From Gammaproteobacteria bacterium (GTDB taxonomy: Bacteria > Pseudomonadota > Gammaproteobacteria > Eutrophobiales > Eutrophobiaceae): 10,000 bases of DNA. The position numbers and the translations under genes were made by a program. The notes beneath the pieces were generated by a model. It was not told where the DNA came from. It searched no databases and saw only the letters and a program-made list of their open reading frames with translations. Below are positions 1-8,031 of the stretch, piece after piece; position 1 is the first letter of the stretch, and every line of letters begins with the position of its first letter. The DNA lies in the NCBI GenBank assembly GCA_012270695.1, contig JAAXHV010000192.1, positions 1-10,000 on the forward strand. The letters are read 5' to 3'.

Positions 1-4
1 GTAC

Positions 5-2068
5 ATGGCGGGGGGAATTCGAGTAGCGACGGATATCGGCGGCACTTTTACCGATCTGGTTGCCTTATGCGACGGTCGCGTCTCTGCTATCAAGAGCCAT
101 ACCGTCCCGGATGATTTTGCGCAAGGGGTGCTCCATACCCTGGAAAAAGGGGATATAGCCAGCGCCGATATAGCTTTTTTTGTCCACGGTTCCACTATTG
201 TCATCAATGCGCTGACACAGTACAAAGGCGTCAAGACAGGTTTGATCACCACGCGTGGCTTTCGCGATGTACTGGAAATCGCCCGCGGCAACACGCCTGA
301 CCTGTTCAATACCTATTATCGCAAACCCAAACCCTATATCCCTCGCTACTTGCGCCAGGAAGTCAGCGAGCGCACAGACCATCGCGGGAACATCATCACG
401 CAACCGTGTGAAGCCGAGCTGGTTGCGGCGCTTGATTTTTTCAAACAGGAGGCGGTTGAAGCGATAGCCGTGTGTTTCCTGCACAGCTACGTCAATCCCG
501 AAAACGAACAACTGGCGCTGGCGTTGATCAAGCGGCAGTGGCCGGGCATCACGTCGCTCGCCTCGCACCAGATCTGCCGGGAATGGCGTGAATACGAACG
601 CACCAATACCACCGCGCTGGCCGCGTCCATCCAGCCGCTCGCCGATGCTTACCTGAACAGACTGGAACATGTTTTGCGGGAAAAAAGACTGGGGATCTCC
701 CCTTTCATCATGCAGTCGAACGGCGGCATCGCCAGCGTCAACAGCGTGTGTGCGAATCCCGTCAGCCTGGTGGAATCGGGACCGGCAGGCGGCGTGTTGG
801 GCGCGTTGGCCTACTCGAAACTGTTCGGTGAACACAACGTCCTTACCCTGGATATCGGCGGCACCACGGCCAAATGTTCGTTGATCCATAACGGCATGGT
901 GCGTATCACCACCGATTATCATATTGAAAAAACCCGCAAGAACGCCGGTTACTCTATCAAAACCCCGGTCATAGATATAGTGGAGATAGGCAGTGGCGGC
1001 GGTAGTATCGCCTGGCTGGACGATGCCGGTTGTCTGCATGTAGGGCCGCATAGCGCCGGTTCGTCACCAGGTCCTGTCGCTTACGGACTGGGCGGCAGCG
1101 AACCCACCATCACCGACGCAAACCTGTTGACTGGCAGGATCAATCCGGAACGTTTGGTTGGTGGAGAAATCAAGACGCGGCTGGATACCGTGCGTGCCGC
1201 CTTCGCGACGCTTGCGGAGCAGATCAAGGTGGAACCCAAGGTCGAACCCATCGCGGCCGCACAAGGCGTGTTGCAACTTGCCAACGCCAATATGATCAAT
1301 GCCTTGAAGCTGGTGTCATTGAATCGCGGCCATGATCCCAGGGATTTTTCCCTGATGGCTTTCGGCGGCGGCGGGGCGCTGCATGCTGTGGCGCTGGCTG
1401 AGGAGTTGAACATTCCCAAGGTCATCATCCCGCCGTATGCAGCCGTTTTTTCCGCCTGGGGGATGCTGATGATCGACCTGCGCCGCGACTATATCAACAC
1501 GGCTATCATCCCGTTTCACGCAGCGGCGCAGCGGGAGATCGAAACGCGCTTCGCCGACCTGGAGCAGGAAGCCGAGCGTGAGTTTGTCGCCCAAGGCATA
1601 CGGCGCGCAGCCATCTATCATCAGCGCTACCTGGACGCGCGTTACGTCGGTCAGGAGCATACGGTCAAATTAAATCTTTGTGATGAGACACTGTCCATCG
1701 CCTCCCTGACAGAGGATTTCCACAAGGCCCATGAGAAAGAATATACCTTCCGGCTGGATAATCCCGTTGAGGTGGTGAATTTCCACCTGGCGTCGTTTGC
1801 CAGGGTGGAGAAGACCGAGTTAGAACCGCTCTCCAAGGCTGCGAGTCCGGACCCATCTTCAGCATTATCAGGTCGCCGCGAGGTGGTTTATGCAGACGGA
1901 AACGTCCTTACGGCGCAGATTTATGAACGGGAACGGTTAGCGCCGGGTATGGAAATCAGCGGCCCGGCAGTTATCGAAGAAGCTACTAGCGCGGCGGTGA
2001 TACACCAGGGAAACCGGGTTGTAGTCGATGATTACGGCGGCCTGCATATCCACCTGGGAGATGCGTAA
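5..2068 (+). CDS. hyuA: Hydantoinase/oxoprolinase A subunit (N-methylhydantoinase A-like)
   Basis: This 687-residue protein belongs to the HyuA/OXP-1 family, whose members bind ATP with an actin-like fold and, with HyuB, open five-membered cyclic amides such as hydantoins or 5-oxoproline in the cytoplasm. Related pairs are acetone or acetophenone carboxylase subunits, so the exact reaction is open. Visible motifs are an N-terminal phosphate loop DIGGTFTD (residues 10-17), SGPAGGVLGA, a second phosphate loop DIGGTT (283-288), GSGGGS (329-334), PHSAGSSPGP, and FGGGGALHA from about residue 453. The C-terminal region ends in the usual beta-rich ISGPAVIEE domain. Length is typical of a full A subunit. 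The ATG at position 5 places DIGGTFTD nine residues in, as expected, but only 4 bp precede it, so no ribosome site can be checked and a longer start outside the window cannot be excluded. The stop codon abuts the hyuB start. Confidence 0.93.
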   Translation: MAGGIRVATDIGGTFTDLVALCDGRVSAIKSHTVPDDFAQGVLHTLEKGDIASADIAFFVHGSTIVINALTQYKGVKTGLITTRGFRDVLEIARGNTPDLFNTYYRKPKPYIPRYLRQEVSERTDHRGNIITQPCEAELVAALDFFKQEAVEAIAVCFLHSYVNPENEQLALALIKRQWPGITSLASHQICREWREYERTNTTALAASIQPLADAYLNRLEHVLREKRLGISPFIMQSNGGIASVNSVCANPVSLVESGPAGGVLGALAYSKLFGEHNVLTLDIGGTTAKCSLIHNGMVRITTDYHIEKTRKNAGYSIKTPVIDIVEIGSGGGSIAWLDDAGCLHVGPHSAGSSPGPVAYGLGGSEPTITDANLLTGRINPERLVGGEIKTRLDTVRAAFATLAEQIKVEPKVEPIAAAQGVLQLANANMINALKLVSLNRGHDPRDFSLMAFGGGGALHAVALAEELNIPKVIIPPYAAVFSAWGMLMIDLRRDYINTAIIPFHAAAQREIETRFADLEQEAEREFVAQGIRRAAIYHQRYLDARYVGQEHTVKLNLCDETLSIASLTEDFHKAHEKEYTFRLDNPVEVVNFHLASFARVEKTELEPLSKAASPDPSSALSGRREVVYADGNVLTAQIYERERLAPGMEISGPAVIEEATSAAVIHQGNRVVVDDYGGLHIHLGDA
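2056..2060 (+). promoter_or_regulatory. Ribosome binding site of hyuB
   Basis: GGGAG lies 8 nt before the ATG at 2069, inside the last codons of hyuA. It supports the ATG directly following the hyuA stop as the true hyuB start and suggests coupled translation of the two subunits. Confidence 0.75.
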
Positions 2069-3775
2069 ATGGCGCGCGCAAACGGTAACAGCGTTTTCAC
2101 CCGTGAAGTGATCAAGCACGCGCTGACGGCCATAGGCGAGGAGATGTTCGTGGCAATGCAGAGAAGCAGCATGAGCCCGATCATTTATGAAACGCTGGAT
2201 TATGCCACCGGGATTGTTGATGCACAGGCCCGCCTGATCGCGCAAGGATGTGGGATACCCGGTTTCATCGGCACATTGGACGGGGCGGTTGGCGACATCA
2301 TTGAAAAATTTGCCGCAGACCAGATCCACCCCGGAGATATCTTTATCACCAACAATCCCTACGGCGGCGGTGGAACGCACCTGTCGGATGTGGCGCTGGT
2401 CATGCCGCTGTTTTATGAAGGAGAGCTCGTCGCCTGGACTGCCAACAAGGCGCACTGGACTGAAATCGGCGGCATGGACCCGGGCAGTTTCAGCGTGAAT
2501 GCCAGTGAAATCTACCAGGAGGGCCTGTTGTTTCCGGGTCTCAAGCTGTTCGACCGTGGCAATATCAACGAGGCGCTGGTGGAGCTGTTACGCGCCAATG
2601 TGCGCCTGCCCGACATGACCCTGGGCGATCTGTGGTCGGGCGTCGCCGCGTTACGAGTGGGCGAACGCCGTTTCCTGGCCGTCATGGAAAAATACGGCAG
2701 GGCGCAAACGCTGGACGCGATAGAGAATCTGCTGAACCAGGGCGCCGCCATCGTCACGGAAAAATTCAAGGGCTTGCCGAAAGGCGTATTTGTGGCTGAA
2801 GACGTGATCGATGATGACGGTTTCGGCAATGGTCCGTTCCGCATCTGTGTCAGGGTCAGCATCAGCGATACGCTGTTTCACGTGGATTTTACCGGCACTT
2901 CCACCCAGACGCCCGGTTCGATCAACTGCACCCGCTCGGCGTTGCTGGCCGCGGCGCGGGAAGTATTCATGGGAATCGTTGACCCGGACGCGCCGGCAAC
3001 AGAAGGGTGTTTCCGGCGTTTACGGGTAACCTGCCCGGACGGAACTTTGCTGACCGCGCGGCATCCGGCCGCGACTTCGTCCTATTTCGAGGCGATGGTC
3101 GCCGCCGCAGATGTGATACGCAAAGCGCTGGCGCCGGCGCTGGCCGGGCGACTTACCGCCGGACAGTTCGGTTCGGTCTGCTCTATTGTCCTGTCCGGTT
3201 CCCATCCCGACGATAAAAAACCCTTCATCCTGGTGCAGCCGCTAGTCGGCGGCTGGGGCGCCGGCGCGGACAAGGATGGCGAACCGGCCCAGTTCTGCGT
3301 CGGTAACGGTGAAACCTGCAATATCCCCGTCGAAATCCAGGAAGCCCGTTACGGCGTGCATATCAACCGCTACGCGCTGCACAACAACGGTGGCGGCGCC
3401 GGACGCCAGCGGGGCGGCCAGGGCGTCGTGCTGGAATACCGTATCAGCACCGATGGGATGGAATTATCGACTTTTTTCGGGCGCGGCAAAACGCCACCCT
3501 GGGGAATAGCCGGCGGCCAGGACGGCTCCTGCAACTACGCTGTCGTGGTGTCCGGGAACAGGATCGGCGATCCCCTGAGCATGGCCAGTCGCGTCCCGCT
3601 GCAAAAAGGCGATGTGGTACGCATCTATACCGGAGCCGGTGGCGGCTGGGGCGACCCCGGCGAACGCGCGCGCCAACTGCTGGCGTTGGATTTACGCGAT
3701 GGCTACATCACCACAGAACAGGCCGAACAGGAGTACGGCTATAACGACCCCGCAACAACAGAACACAGCCAATGA
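2069..3775 (+). CDS. hyuB: Hydantoinase/oxoprolinase B subunit (N-methylhydantoinase B-like)
   Basis: This 568-residue protein is a HyuB-family subunit, the obligate partner of HyuA in ATP-dependent cyclic-amide hydrolases and in the related acetone-type carboxylases. Family hallmarks are visible in order: ISPIIYETLD-like N-terminal block (SPIIYETLDY near residue 36), ITNNPYGGGGTHLSDV (93-108), the block AHWTEIGGMDPGSFSVNASE, EIYQEGLLFPGLKLF, and the C-terminal glycine-rich GAGGGWGDPGER. Length is normal for the family. The start is the ATG immediately after the hyuA stop, with GGGAG 8 nt upstream. The stop TGA overlaps an ATG (ATGA at 3772-3775) that opens a 10-codon minicistron leading to the next gene. 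The family motif usually reads NDPY, as recalled, while here it is NNPY (Asn96), a small departure near the likely metal or substrate site. The assignment as subunit B is firm; the substrate is unknown. Confidence 0.93.
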   Translation: MARANGNSVFTREVIKHALTAIGEEMFVAMQRSSMSPIIYETLDYATGIVDAQARLIAQGCGIPGFIGTLDGAVGDIIEKFAADQIHPGDIFITNNPYGGGGTHLSDVALVMPLFYEGELVAWTANKAHWTEIGGMDPGSFSVNASEIYQEGLLFPGLKLFDRGNINEALVELLRANVRLPDMTLGDLWSGVAALRVGERRFLAVMEKYGRAQTLDAIENLLNQGAAIVTEKFKGLPKGVFVAEDVIDDDGFGNGPFRICVRVSISDTLFHVDFTGTSTQTPGSINCTRSALLAAAREVFMGIVDPDAPATEGCFRRLRVTCPDGTLLTARHPAATSSYFEAMVAAADVIRKALAPALAGRLTAGQFGSVCSIVLSGSHPDDKKPFILVQPLVGGWGAGADKDGEPAQFCVGNGETCNIPVEIQEARYGVHINRYALHNNGGGAGRQRGGQGVVLEYRISTDGMELSTFFGRGKTPPWGIAGGQDGSCNYAVVVSGNRIGDPLSMASRVPLQKGDVVRIYTGAGGGWGDPGERARQLLALDLRDGYITTEQAEQEYGYNDPATTEHSQ

Positions 3776-3804
3776 TAAAACTGCTACGGGAGGAAACGAC
3801 ATGA
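3772..3804 (+). other. Ten-codon minicistron linking hyuB to the receptor gene
   Basis: An ATG overlapping the hyuB stop (ATGA, 3772-3775) opens a 10-codon frame reading MIKLLREETT. Its TGA overlaps the ATG of the TonB-dependent receptor (ATGA, 3801-3804). It spans the whole 25-bp gap and contains the receptor's ribosome site. It has no good ribosome site of its own. It could pass terminating ribosomes from hyuB to the receptor gene, or be coincidence; nothing suggests the peptide itself has a function. Confidence 0.25.
3788..3794 (+). promoter_or_regulatory. Ribosome binding site of the TonB-dependent receptor
   Basis: GGGAGGA lies 6 nt before the ATG at 3801, an almost ideal Shine-Dalgarno sequence. 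With the signal peptide that begins at this ATG, it fixes the receptor start here rather than at the in-frame ATG at 3612 inside hyuB. Confidence 0.88.
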
Positions 3805-5987
3805 TCCTGAAAACCATAACACAACGAGGCGTATCCGCGATTACGGGCTTGCTCGTATTGCCGCTGTTGACGACAGCCCTGCCGATTAACGCGCAATCCA
3901 TACTTGAGGAGGTGACTGTCATCGCCCGCAAACGCTCGGAAAACCTGCAGGAGATACCGGATGCGGTCACGGTGTTCAACAGCGAACTGATCCGCGATGC
4001 GCGTATAGAGAATATCAAGGATTTTGCAGAACTGACGCCTAACCTCAATGTCTCCAGTAATTATCGAGCGGGTTTGAATTTCGTCAGCATTCGCGGCCTG
4101 ATCACACCACAGGTGGGTGAAGCGCCGTTATCTTTTGTCGTTGACGGGGTCACGGTGCCCAACCTGGAATTTATCAACCAGGGCTTGCATGATATCGAGC
4201 GCATCGAAGTATTACGCGGCCCGCAAGGCGCGTTGTACGGCAAAAATGCAATCGGCGGCGCCGTGAACATCATCACCCGCCAGCCCGACGATCAACTCAG
4301 CGGCGCGGCGCAGGTGAGTTACGCCGAAGGTGATGATCTGCGTTTTTCCGGCGCGCTGTCGGGGCCTGTTGCCGAGCGCGTGCATTTTCGCGTCGCCGCC
4401 AACTACCGCGATTACAACGGTCAGATTACCAACACTTATACCGGCAAAAAAGTGGACTATGTCGACGATCAATACGGTCTGCAAGGACTGCTGCGCTTCA
4501 CCTTGTCCGACAGCATGACGCTGGATTTGCACGCACGCTACTCCGACACCACCCAGGGAACCAATTATATGTCGTTCATACAACTGGACGAAGTGGAAGA
4601 TCACTCGATAAAACCCACCCAGAATACGATCGGCGTAGACGATATGGTGTTGTGGAATGTGTCGGCTAAACTGGAACATGACAGCGACTATGGTATATTC
4701 ACACTGGTAGCAGGGTATAACAAGTCCGAAGACGACCAGTTCTCTGACGCGGATTTTGGCAGCCAGCCGGAAGGCGATGCCAACTTCTATTTCCCCAGCA
4801 CCCAGATCAACGCGGTGGACGAGGGATCCGTGACCATAGAGGGACGTTTCAGCTCCGCCGCGGACAGCTCGTTTCGCTGGCTCATCGGCGCGTTCTATGA
4901 AACTCGCGAGCGAGAAGTGCAGTTCGACCAGATCTACGACTGGCCGGGCACTGACATCGTCACCCGGGCTGATGTGCTGCCGTTGCTGGTGCGCAGTAAT
5001 TTCGTCAATCCAGATGATCTTTGGGTCAGCGTTTTCCCGACCGACGGGGAGCGCACCGACCAGGAAACGGATGCGTTCGCCATTTTCGGCCAGGTCAATT
5101 ACGATATGACCGAGACGGTGGAACTGACCGTCGCATTACGTTATGACGAGGAAGAACGTCAGGCGGAGGATCAGCGCACCCGTTTCACCGCCGACTCCAT
5201 GGTGGAGGATACCTTCAAGGAATTGCAACCCAAGGCTTCAGTCAGCTGGCAGGCCACGGATGACGCCCTGTTATCCGCGACCTATTCGCGCGGGTTCCGC
5301 TCCGGCGGTTTCAACGAATATGCACCGACCGTACAACGTAATTATGCCGAAGAAACCTCCGATACCTTTGAGATCGGCGCGAAGACGACCTGGTTCGACG
5401 AACGTCTGCGTCTCAACCTGGCGCTGTTCTATATCGAACAGGAAAATGCCCAATTCACCCGCTTCAATTCCACCACCTTCACCCTCGAAAACGTGAACGT
5501 TGACGAGGTTGAGATCAAGGGCGTGGAAGTGGAACTGGGCGCCAGACCAACGCCGAACCTGGACCTTGCATTCGGTTTTGGCTACATCGACAACGAGATC
5601 ACTGAAAACGAGGGCATCGACGTGTTTACCGGGCTGGACCTGGCGACGACCGTGGGCAACACCATGCCTTATGTGTCCGATTTCAATATCAACGGCTCCG
5701 TCGCATACACGCATGAGCTGGGGGCGCTGGCGCTGAAACCGCGGGTGGCCTTTCATACGCTGGGACCGCGTTATTTCGATGTGTTCAATGACCTGACCGG
5801 CGAATCCGACACGCATACGTTTGTCAATGCCAGCCTGGGTCTGACCGCGGTAAACTGGCAGGTGTCGGTCTATGCAGACAACCTGTTTGACGAGGATGCG
5901 CCCGAAACCGTGTTCTTCTACAATCCGTTGATACGTATGCCCAACCAGCCGCGCCAGGTCGGCGTTCAGGTACACCTGGAATTCTGA
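3801..5987 (+). CDS. TonB-dependent outer-membrane receptor
   Basis: This 728-residue outer-membrane beta-barrel receptor should import a ligand into the periplasm using TonB-ExbBD energy. Residues 1 to about 31 are a signal peptide (basic start, hydrophobic ITGLLVLPLLTTA, then LPINA). A TonB-box-like EEVTVIA (36-42) follows directly, with no N-terminal signalling (STN) domain, so it is a pure transporter rather than a sigma-factor-regulating transducer. The plug domain shows EIPDAVTVFN, SIRGL, FVVDGV, DIERIEVLRGPQGALYGKNA (131-150) and GGAVNIITR. The barrel contains YSRGFRSGGFNEYAP and ends ...VGVQVHLEF, the terminal Phe typical of barrel insertion. It resembles the large receptor group of sphingomonads and marine gammaproteobacteria whose ligands range from sugars to siderophores; class cannot be read here. 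Its place between hyuB and the permease suggests it takes up the hydantoin-like substrate or a precursor. Confidence 0.94.
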   Translation: MILKTITQRGVSAITGLLVLPLLTTALPINAQSILEEVTVIARKRSENLQEIPDAVTVFNSELIRDARIENIKDFAELTPNLNVSSNYRAGLNFVSIRGLITPQVGEAPLSFVVDGVTVPNLEFINQGLHDIERIEVLRGPQGALYGKNAIGGAVNIITRQPDDQLSGAAQVSYAEGDDLRFSGALSGPVAERVHFRVAANYRDYNGQITNTYTGKKVDYVDDQYGLQGLLRFTLSDSMTLDLHARYSDTTQGTNYMSFIQLDEVEDHSIKPTQNTIGVDDMVLWNVSAKLEHDSDYGIFTLVAGYNKSEDDQFSDADFGSQPEGDANFYFPSTQINAVDEGSVTIEGRFSSAADSSFRWLIGAFYETREREVQFDQIYDWPGTDIVTRADVLPLLVRSNFVNPDDLWVSVFPTDGERTDQETDAFAIFGQVNYDMTETVELTVALRYDEEERQAEDQRTRFTADSMVEDTFKELQPKASVSWQATDDALLSATYSRGFRSGGFNEYAPTVQRNYAEETSDTFEIGAKTTWFDERLRLNLALFYIEQENAQFTRFNSTTFTLENVNVDEVEIKGVEVELGARPTPNLDLAFGFGYIDNEITENEGIDVFTGLDLATTVGNTMPYVSDFNINGSVAYTHELGALALKPRVAFHTLGPRYFDVFNDLTGESDTHTFVNASLGLTAVNWQVSVYADNLFDEDAPETVFFYNPLIRMPNQPRQVGVQVHLEF

Positions 5988-6002
5988 TGTGACATCGATG
6001 AC

Positions 6003-6050
6003 GGGGACAGATTTTGACAGGGGGATTTGAAATCAGTCCCCCTGTGTCCC
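6003..6050. repeat. REP-like palindrome / hairpin in the receptor-permease gap
   Basis: The 80-bp gap between receptor and permease holds a strong inverted repeat. ACAGGGGGA (6017-6025) pairs perfectly with TCCCCCTGT (6037-6045) around an 11-nt loop, and GGGACA (6004-6009) can pair with TGTCCC (6045-6050) as an overlapping outer arm. No T-run follows, so it is not a classic intrinsic terminator. The GGGGACAG ... TGTCCC form resembles dispersed REP-type palindromes found between genes in proteobacteria. It may shield upstream mRNA or partly attenuate transcription into the permease. Confidence 0.65.
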
Positions 6051-6067
6051 TCTGATATCCTGCTGCG

Positions 6068-7339
6068 ATGAGCGTAGATCTCAACACCGACTACTCGCGT
6101 CTGCCGGTGCCGGACGGCTCGACCATAGACGGGTTCCGGATTGCGGTTGTTGTTTTCGGCATAGGCATTACCCTGCCGATCTTTTTCATCGGCTCGCAGC
6201 TGACACAAGCGCTGGGCTTCAAGACAGCCACGCTTGCGCTGCTGGCCGGTTGTACCATCGTCGCCACGCTGATGACCGTCACTTCCATAATTGGTGCACG
6301 CACGCGTCTTTCCACCTACATGATCCTGCAATTTCCGTTTGGCCGCCGCGGGGTCAGACCAGTCAATGTGTTATTGGCAACCACCTACATCGGTTATTTC
6401 AGCGCGACGGCAGATATTTTCGGTGGGGCCGTACATGATGCGCTGTATGCGTTTTACGGCTGGAACCTGGCGCAGGAGTTATGCACGCTGGCCGGTTGCA
6501 TCGTGATGACGCTGACTGCGATGTTCGGGTTCAGGCTGATCGAACGCTTTTCCGAACTGGCGGTGCCCATATTAGCCTTGTTCATGTTGTACGTCGTGTA
6601 CCTGGCATTCCGACAGACCTCGTTCGGCGAGATCGCCGCGACTTCCGGCGCCGGCGGCATCGGTTTCGGCGTTGCGGTCTCCACCGTCATCGGCGCCAAT
6701 ATCCTGATGGCAGTGGCCGCACCCGATCTCGCCCGTTATGCGCGCGACGACGTCGAAGCGATCAAAACTGTATCAGGACTGGCGCTGGGCTATCCGATCA
6801 TAATGCTGGTTTCCGGCATCCCGACGCTGGTCATGGACGAGACCGACATTATGAAGATCATGCTGGGATTGGGTATTGCCGCGCCGGCCTTGTATATCCT
6901 GGTGTTTTCGACCTGGACAACCAATACGGTCAACCTTTATTCCGCTGTGCTGACGCTGGCGACGGTATCCACCCGCACACCCGACTGGCGGCTCGCGCTG
7001 TATGCCAGCGCGATAGGCACTGGCGGTGCGGTGCTGGGTATCATGGATTTCTTTCTGCCGTTCGTACTGTTTATCGGTATCGCGGCCACGCCGCTGGCTG
7101 GAGTCTATATCGTCGATTTTTTTGTCGTTCGGCGGGGGAACTACGATATTGAGACATTGACACAAGCGGCGGCGGTGAAATACCCGGCATTGATCGCCTG
7201 GGTCGCCGGCAGCGGTTGCGCCTGGCTTGCCACTTACGAGATCATTTCACTCACCACCGTCCCAGCGATAGATTCGTTAATCGCGGCCTCTGTGGTATAT
7301 TTCCTGCTATGTTTCCGTGCAGGTAAACCGTCGAGATGA
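6068..7339 (+). CDS. NCS1-family permease (CodB / hydantoin-purine-pyrimidine type)
   Basis: This 423-residue inner-membrane protein matches the NCS1 nucleobase-cation-symport family, the family of cytosine permease CodB and the hydantoin carrier Mhp1. About twelve hydrophobic helices are visible. Family features include the first-helix stretch VVVFGIGITLPIFFIGSQL (residues 27-45), FPFGRRGVRPVN (89-100), a helix with GANILMAVAAPDLARYARD (209-227) where the family has its DxxRYxR block, and WTTNTVNLYSA (283-293) corresponding to the CodB WTTN-NLY segment. Length is typical of the CodB branch. It probably imports a small cyclic amide or nucleobase-like compound with Na+ or H+. The start at 6068 follows no clear Shine-Dalgarno sequence, but no better in-frame start is seen. 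Its stop overlaps the regulator start by 4 bp. Its neighbours point to the HyuAB substrate; which compound cannot be told from sequence. Confidence 0.92.
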   Translation: MSVDLNTDYSRLPVPDGSTIDGFRIAVVVFGIGITLPIFFIGSQLTQALGFKTATLALLAGCTIVATLMTVTSIIGARTRLSTYMILQFPFGRRGVRPVNVLLATTYIGYFSATADIFGGAVHDALYAFYGWNLAQELCTLAGCIVMTLTAMFGFRLIERFSELAVPILALFMLYVVYLAFRQTSFGEIAATSGAGGIGFGVAVSTVIGANILMAVAAPDLARYARDDVEAIKTVSGLALGYPIIMLVSGIPTLVMDETDIMKIMLGLGIAAPALYILVFSTWTTNTVNLYSAVLTLATVSTRTPDWRLALYASAIGTGGAVLGIMDFFLPFVLFIGIAATPLAGVYIVDFFVVRRGNYDIETLTQAAAVKYPALIAWVAGSGCAWLATYEIISLTTVPAIDSLIAASVVYFLLCFRAGKPSR

Positions 7340-8010
7340 GTGTTCACGTACTAAAGCGCAGCGGACGACCGTTAAAAAATGAAGGCAAGCACACACGGGA
7401 ACTGATCCTGGATGCGGCCGAGGCCATCATCGTCAGCCACGGCACCGAAGGCGTCAGACTGCAAACCCTGGCCGAGCGAGTCAACATCCGCGTGCCGTCC
7501 ATTTATGCGCATTTCAAAAACGGCAGGCAGGGCGTGCTGTATGCGGTGGGCGAGCGCTATATCAGCAGTCTGGCGCGACAATTCGAATATGCCGACGGCG
7601 AAGACCCCAAACAGGCGCTGATGCGCGAGACCCGACGGCTGGTGTTGCATCTCGCGACCAATCCGGCTTATGTCAAGCTCAGCCTGGTCGACCTGGGTCA
7701 TCCCGGAGGGGTGGATATACTCAACGTACCTGCCGGCGGCGATTCACTGGAGATACTGTCCAGGGGACCGTTGTCGGTCATGTACAAGCGTCTCAATCAA
7801 ATGCTCAATGCCGGCAAGGAGGAAGGCGTTTTTCGCAAGAACATAGATGTCATCAGCTTTCTGCGCGCGGTGATGGGCGCTACCCTGGTCAGCCTCACCT
7901 GGCCCAGCCACTCCTCACTGGGGGGCAACCATGACAACGTAACAGAAGTGGAACAGGTGATGACACAAATCGAAGACCTGACGCAGAGACTGGTTATCTG
8001 CGCTGAGTGA
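7336..8010 (+). CDS. TetR/AcrR-family transcriptional regulator
   Basis: This 224-residue protein has a classic TetR N-terminal DNA-binding domain: a first helix around TRELILDAAEAIIVSHG (20-36), then the helix-turn-helix VRLQTLAERVNIRVPSIYAHF (40-60). The remainder is an all-helical ligand-binding and dimerisation domain without a recognisable subfamily. A few extra residues after YAHF (KNGRQGVLYAV) are a variant of the usual YxHFxxKExL pattern. The ATG lies in an ATGA overlap with the permease stop, and only a weak AGG is seen upstream, so translation is probably coupled. As the last gene of the operon it is a natural candidate to repress the cluster, including itself, until the imported compound or a product binds. 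No operator can be shown because the operon promoter is outside the window. Confidence 0.92.
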   Translation: MSVHVLKRSGRPLKNEGKHTRELILDAAEAIIVSHGTEGVRLQTLAERVNIRVPSIYAHFKNGRQGVLYAVGERYISSLARQFEYADGEDPKQALMRETRRLVLHLATNPAYVKLSLVDLGHPGGVDILNVPAGGDSLEILSRGPLSVMYKRLNQMLNAGKEEGVFRKNIDVISFLRAVMGATLVSLTWPSHSSLGGNHDNVTEVEQVMTQIEDLTQRLVICAE

Positions 8011-8031
8011 AATAACGTACCTGGTTGCCAA

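Noticed and set aside
65..1051. Long minus-strand open frame (328 codons) opposite hyuA
   Set aside because: It lies wholly inside a well-supported hyuA with intact family motifs; the minus-strand translation shows no domain and looks like the antisense of GC-rich coding DNA.
3612..3800. N-terminal extension of the receptor from an in-frame ATG at 3612
   Set aside because: It would overlap hyuB by over 160 bp and hide the signal peptide; the ATG at 3801 has an excellent ribosome site and a proper signal sequence.
5271..5975. Minus-strand open frame (234 codons) opposite the receptor barrel
   Set aside because: It is contained in the receptor gene, has no recognisable motif and has an antisense-like composition rich in Arg, Gly and His.
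5986..6000. Short palindromes GATGT-G-ACATC and CATCGATG at the receptor stop
   Set aside because: They are very short and overlapping, at a frequency expected by chance, and have no promoter or second copy.
6014..6019. Consensus-like TTGACA before the permease as a promoter
   Set aside because: No -10-like hexamer is found 16-19 bp downstream; that stretch is the C-rich arm of the hairpin.
6350..6360. GGGGTCAGACC inside the permease gene as a further REP copy
   Set aside because: It encodes the conserved FGRRGVRP segment of the permease and has no long pairing arms, so coding constraint explains it.
6481..7152. Plus-strand open frame (223 codons) in another frame of the permease
   Set aside because: The translation is strongly Arg/His-rich without domains, while the overlapping permease frame has clear NCS1 motifs and helices.
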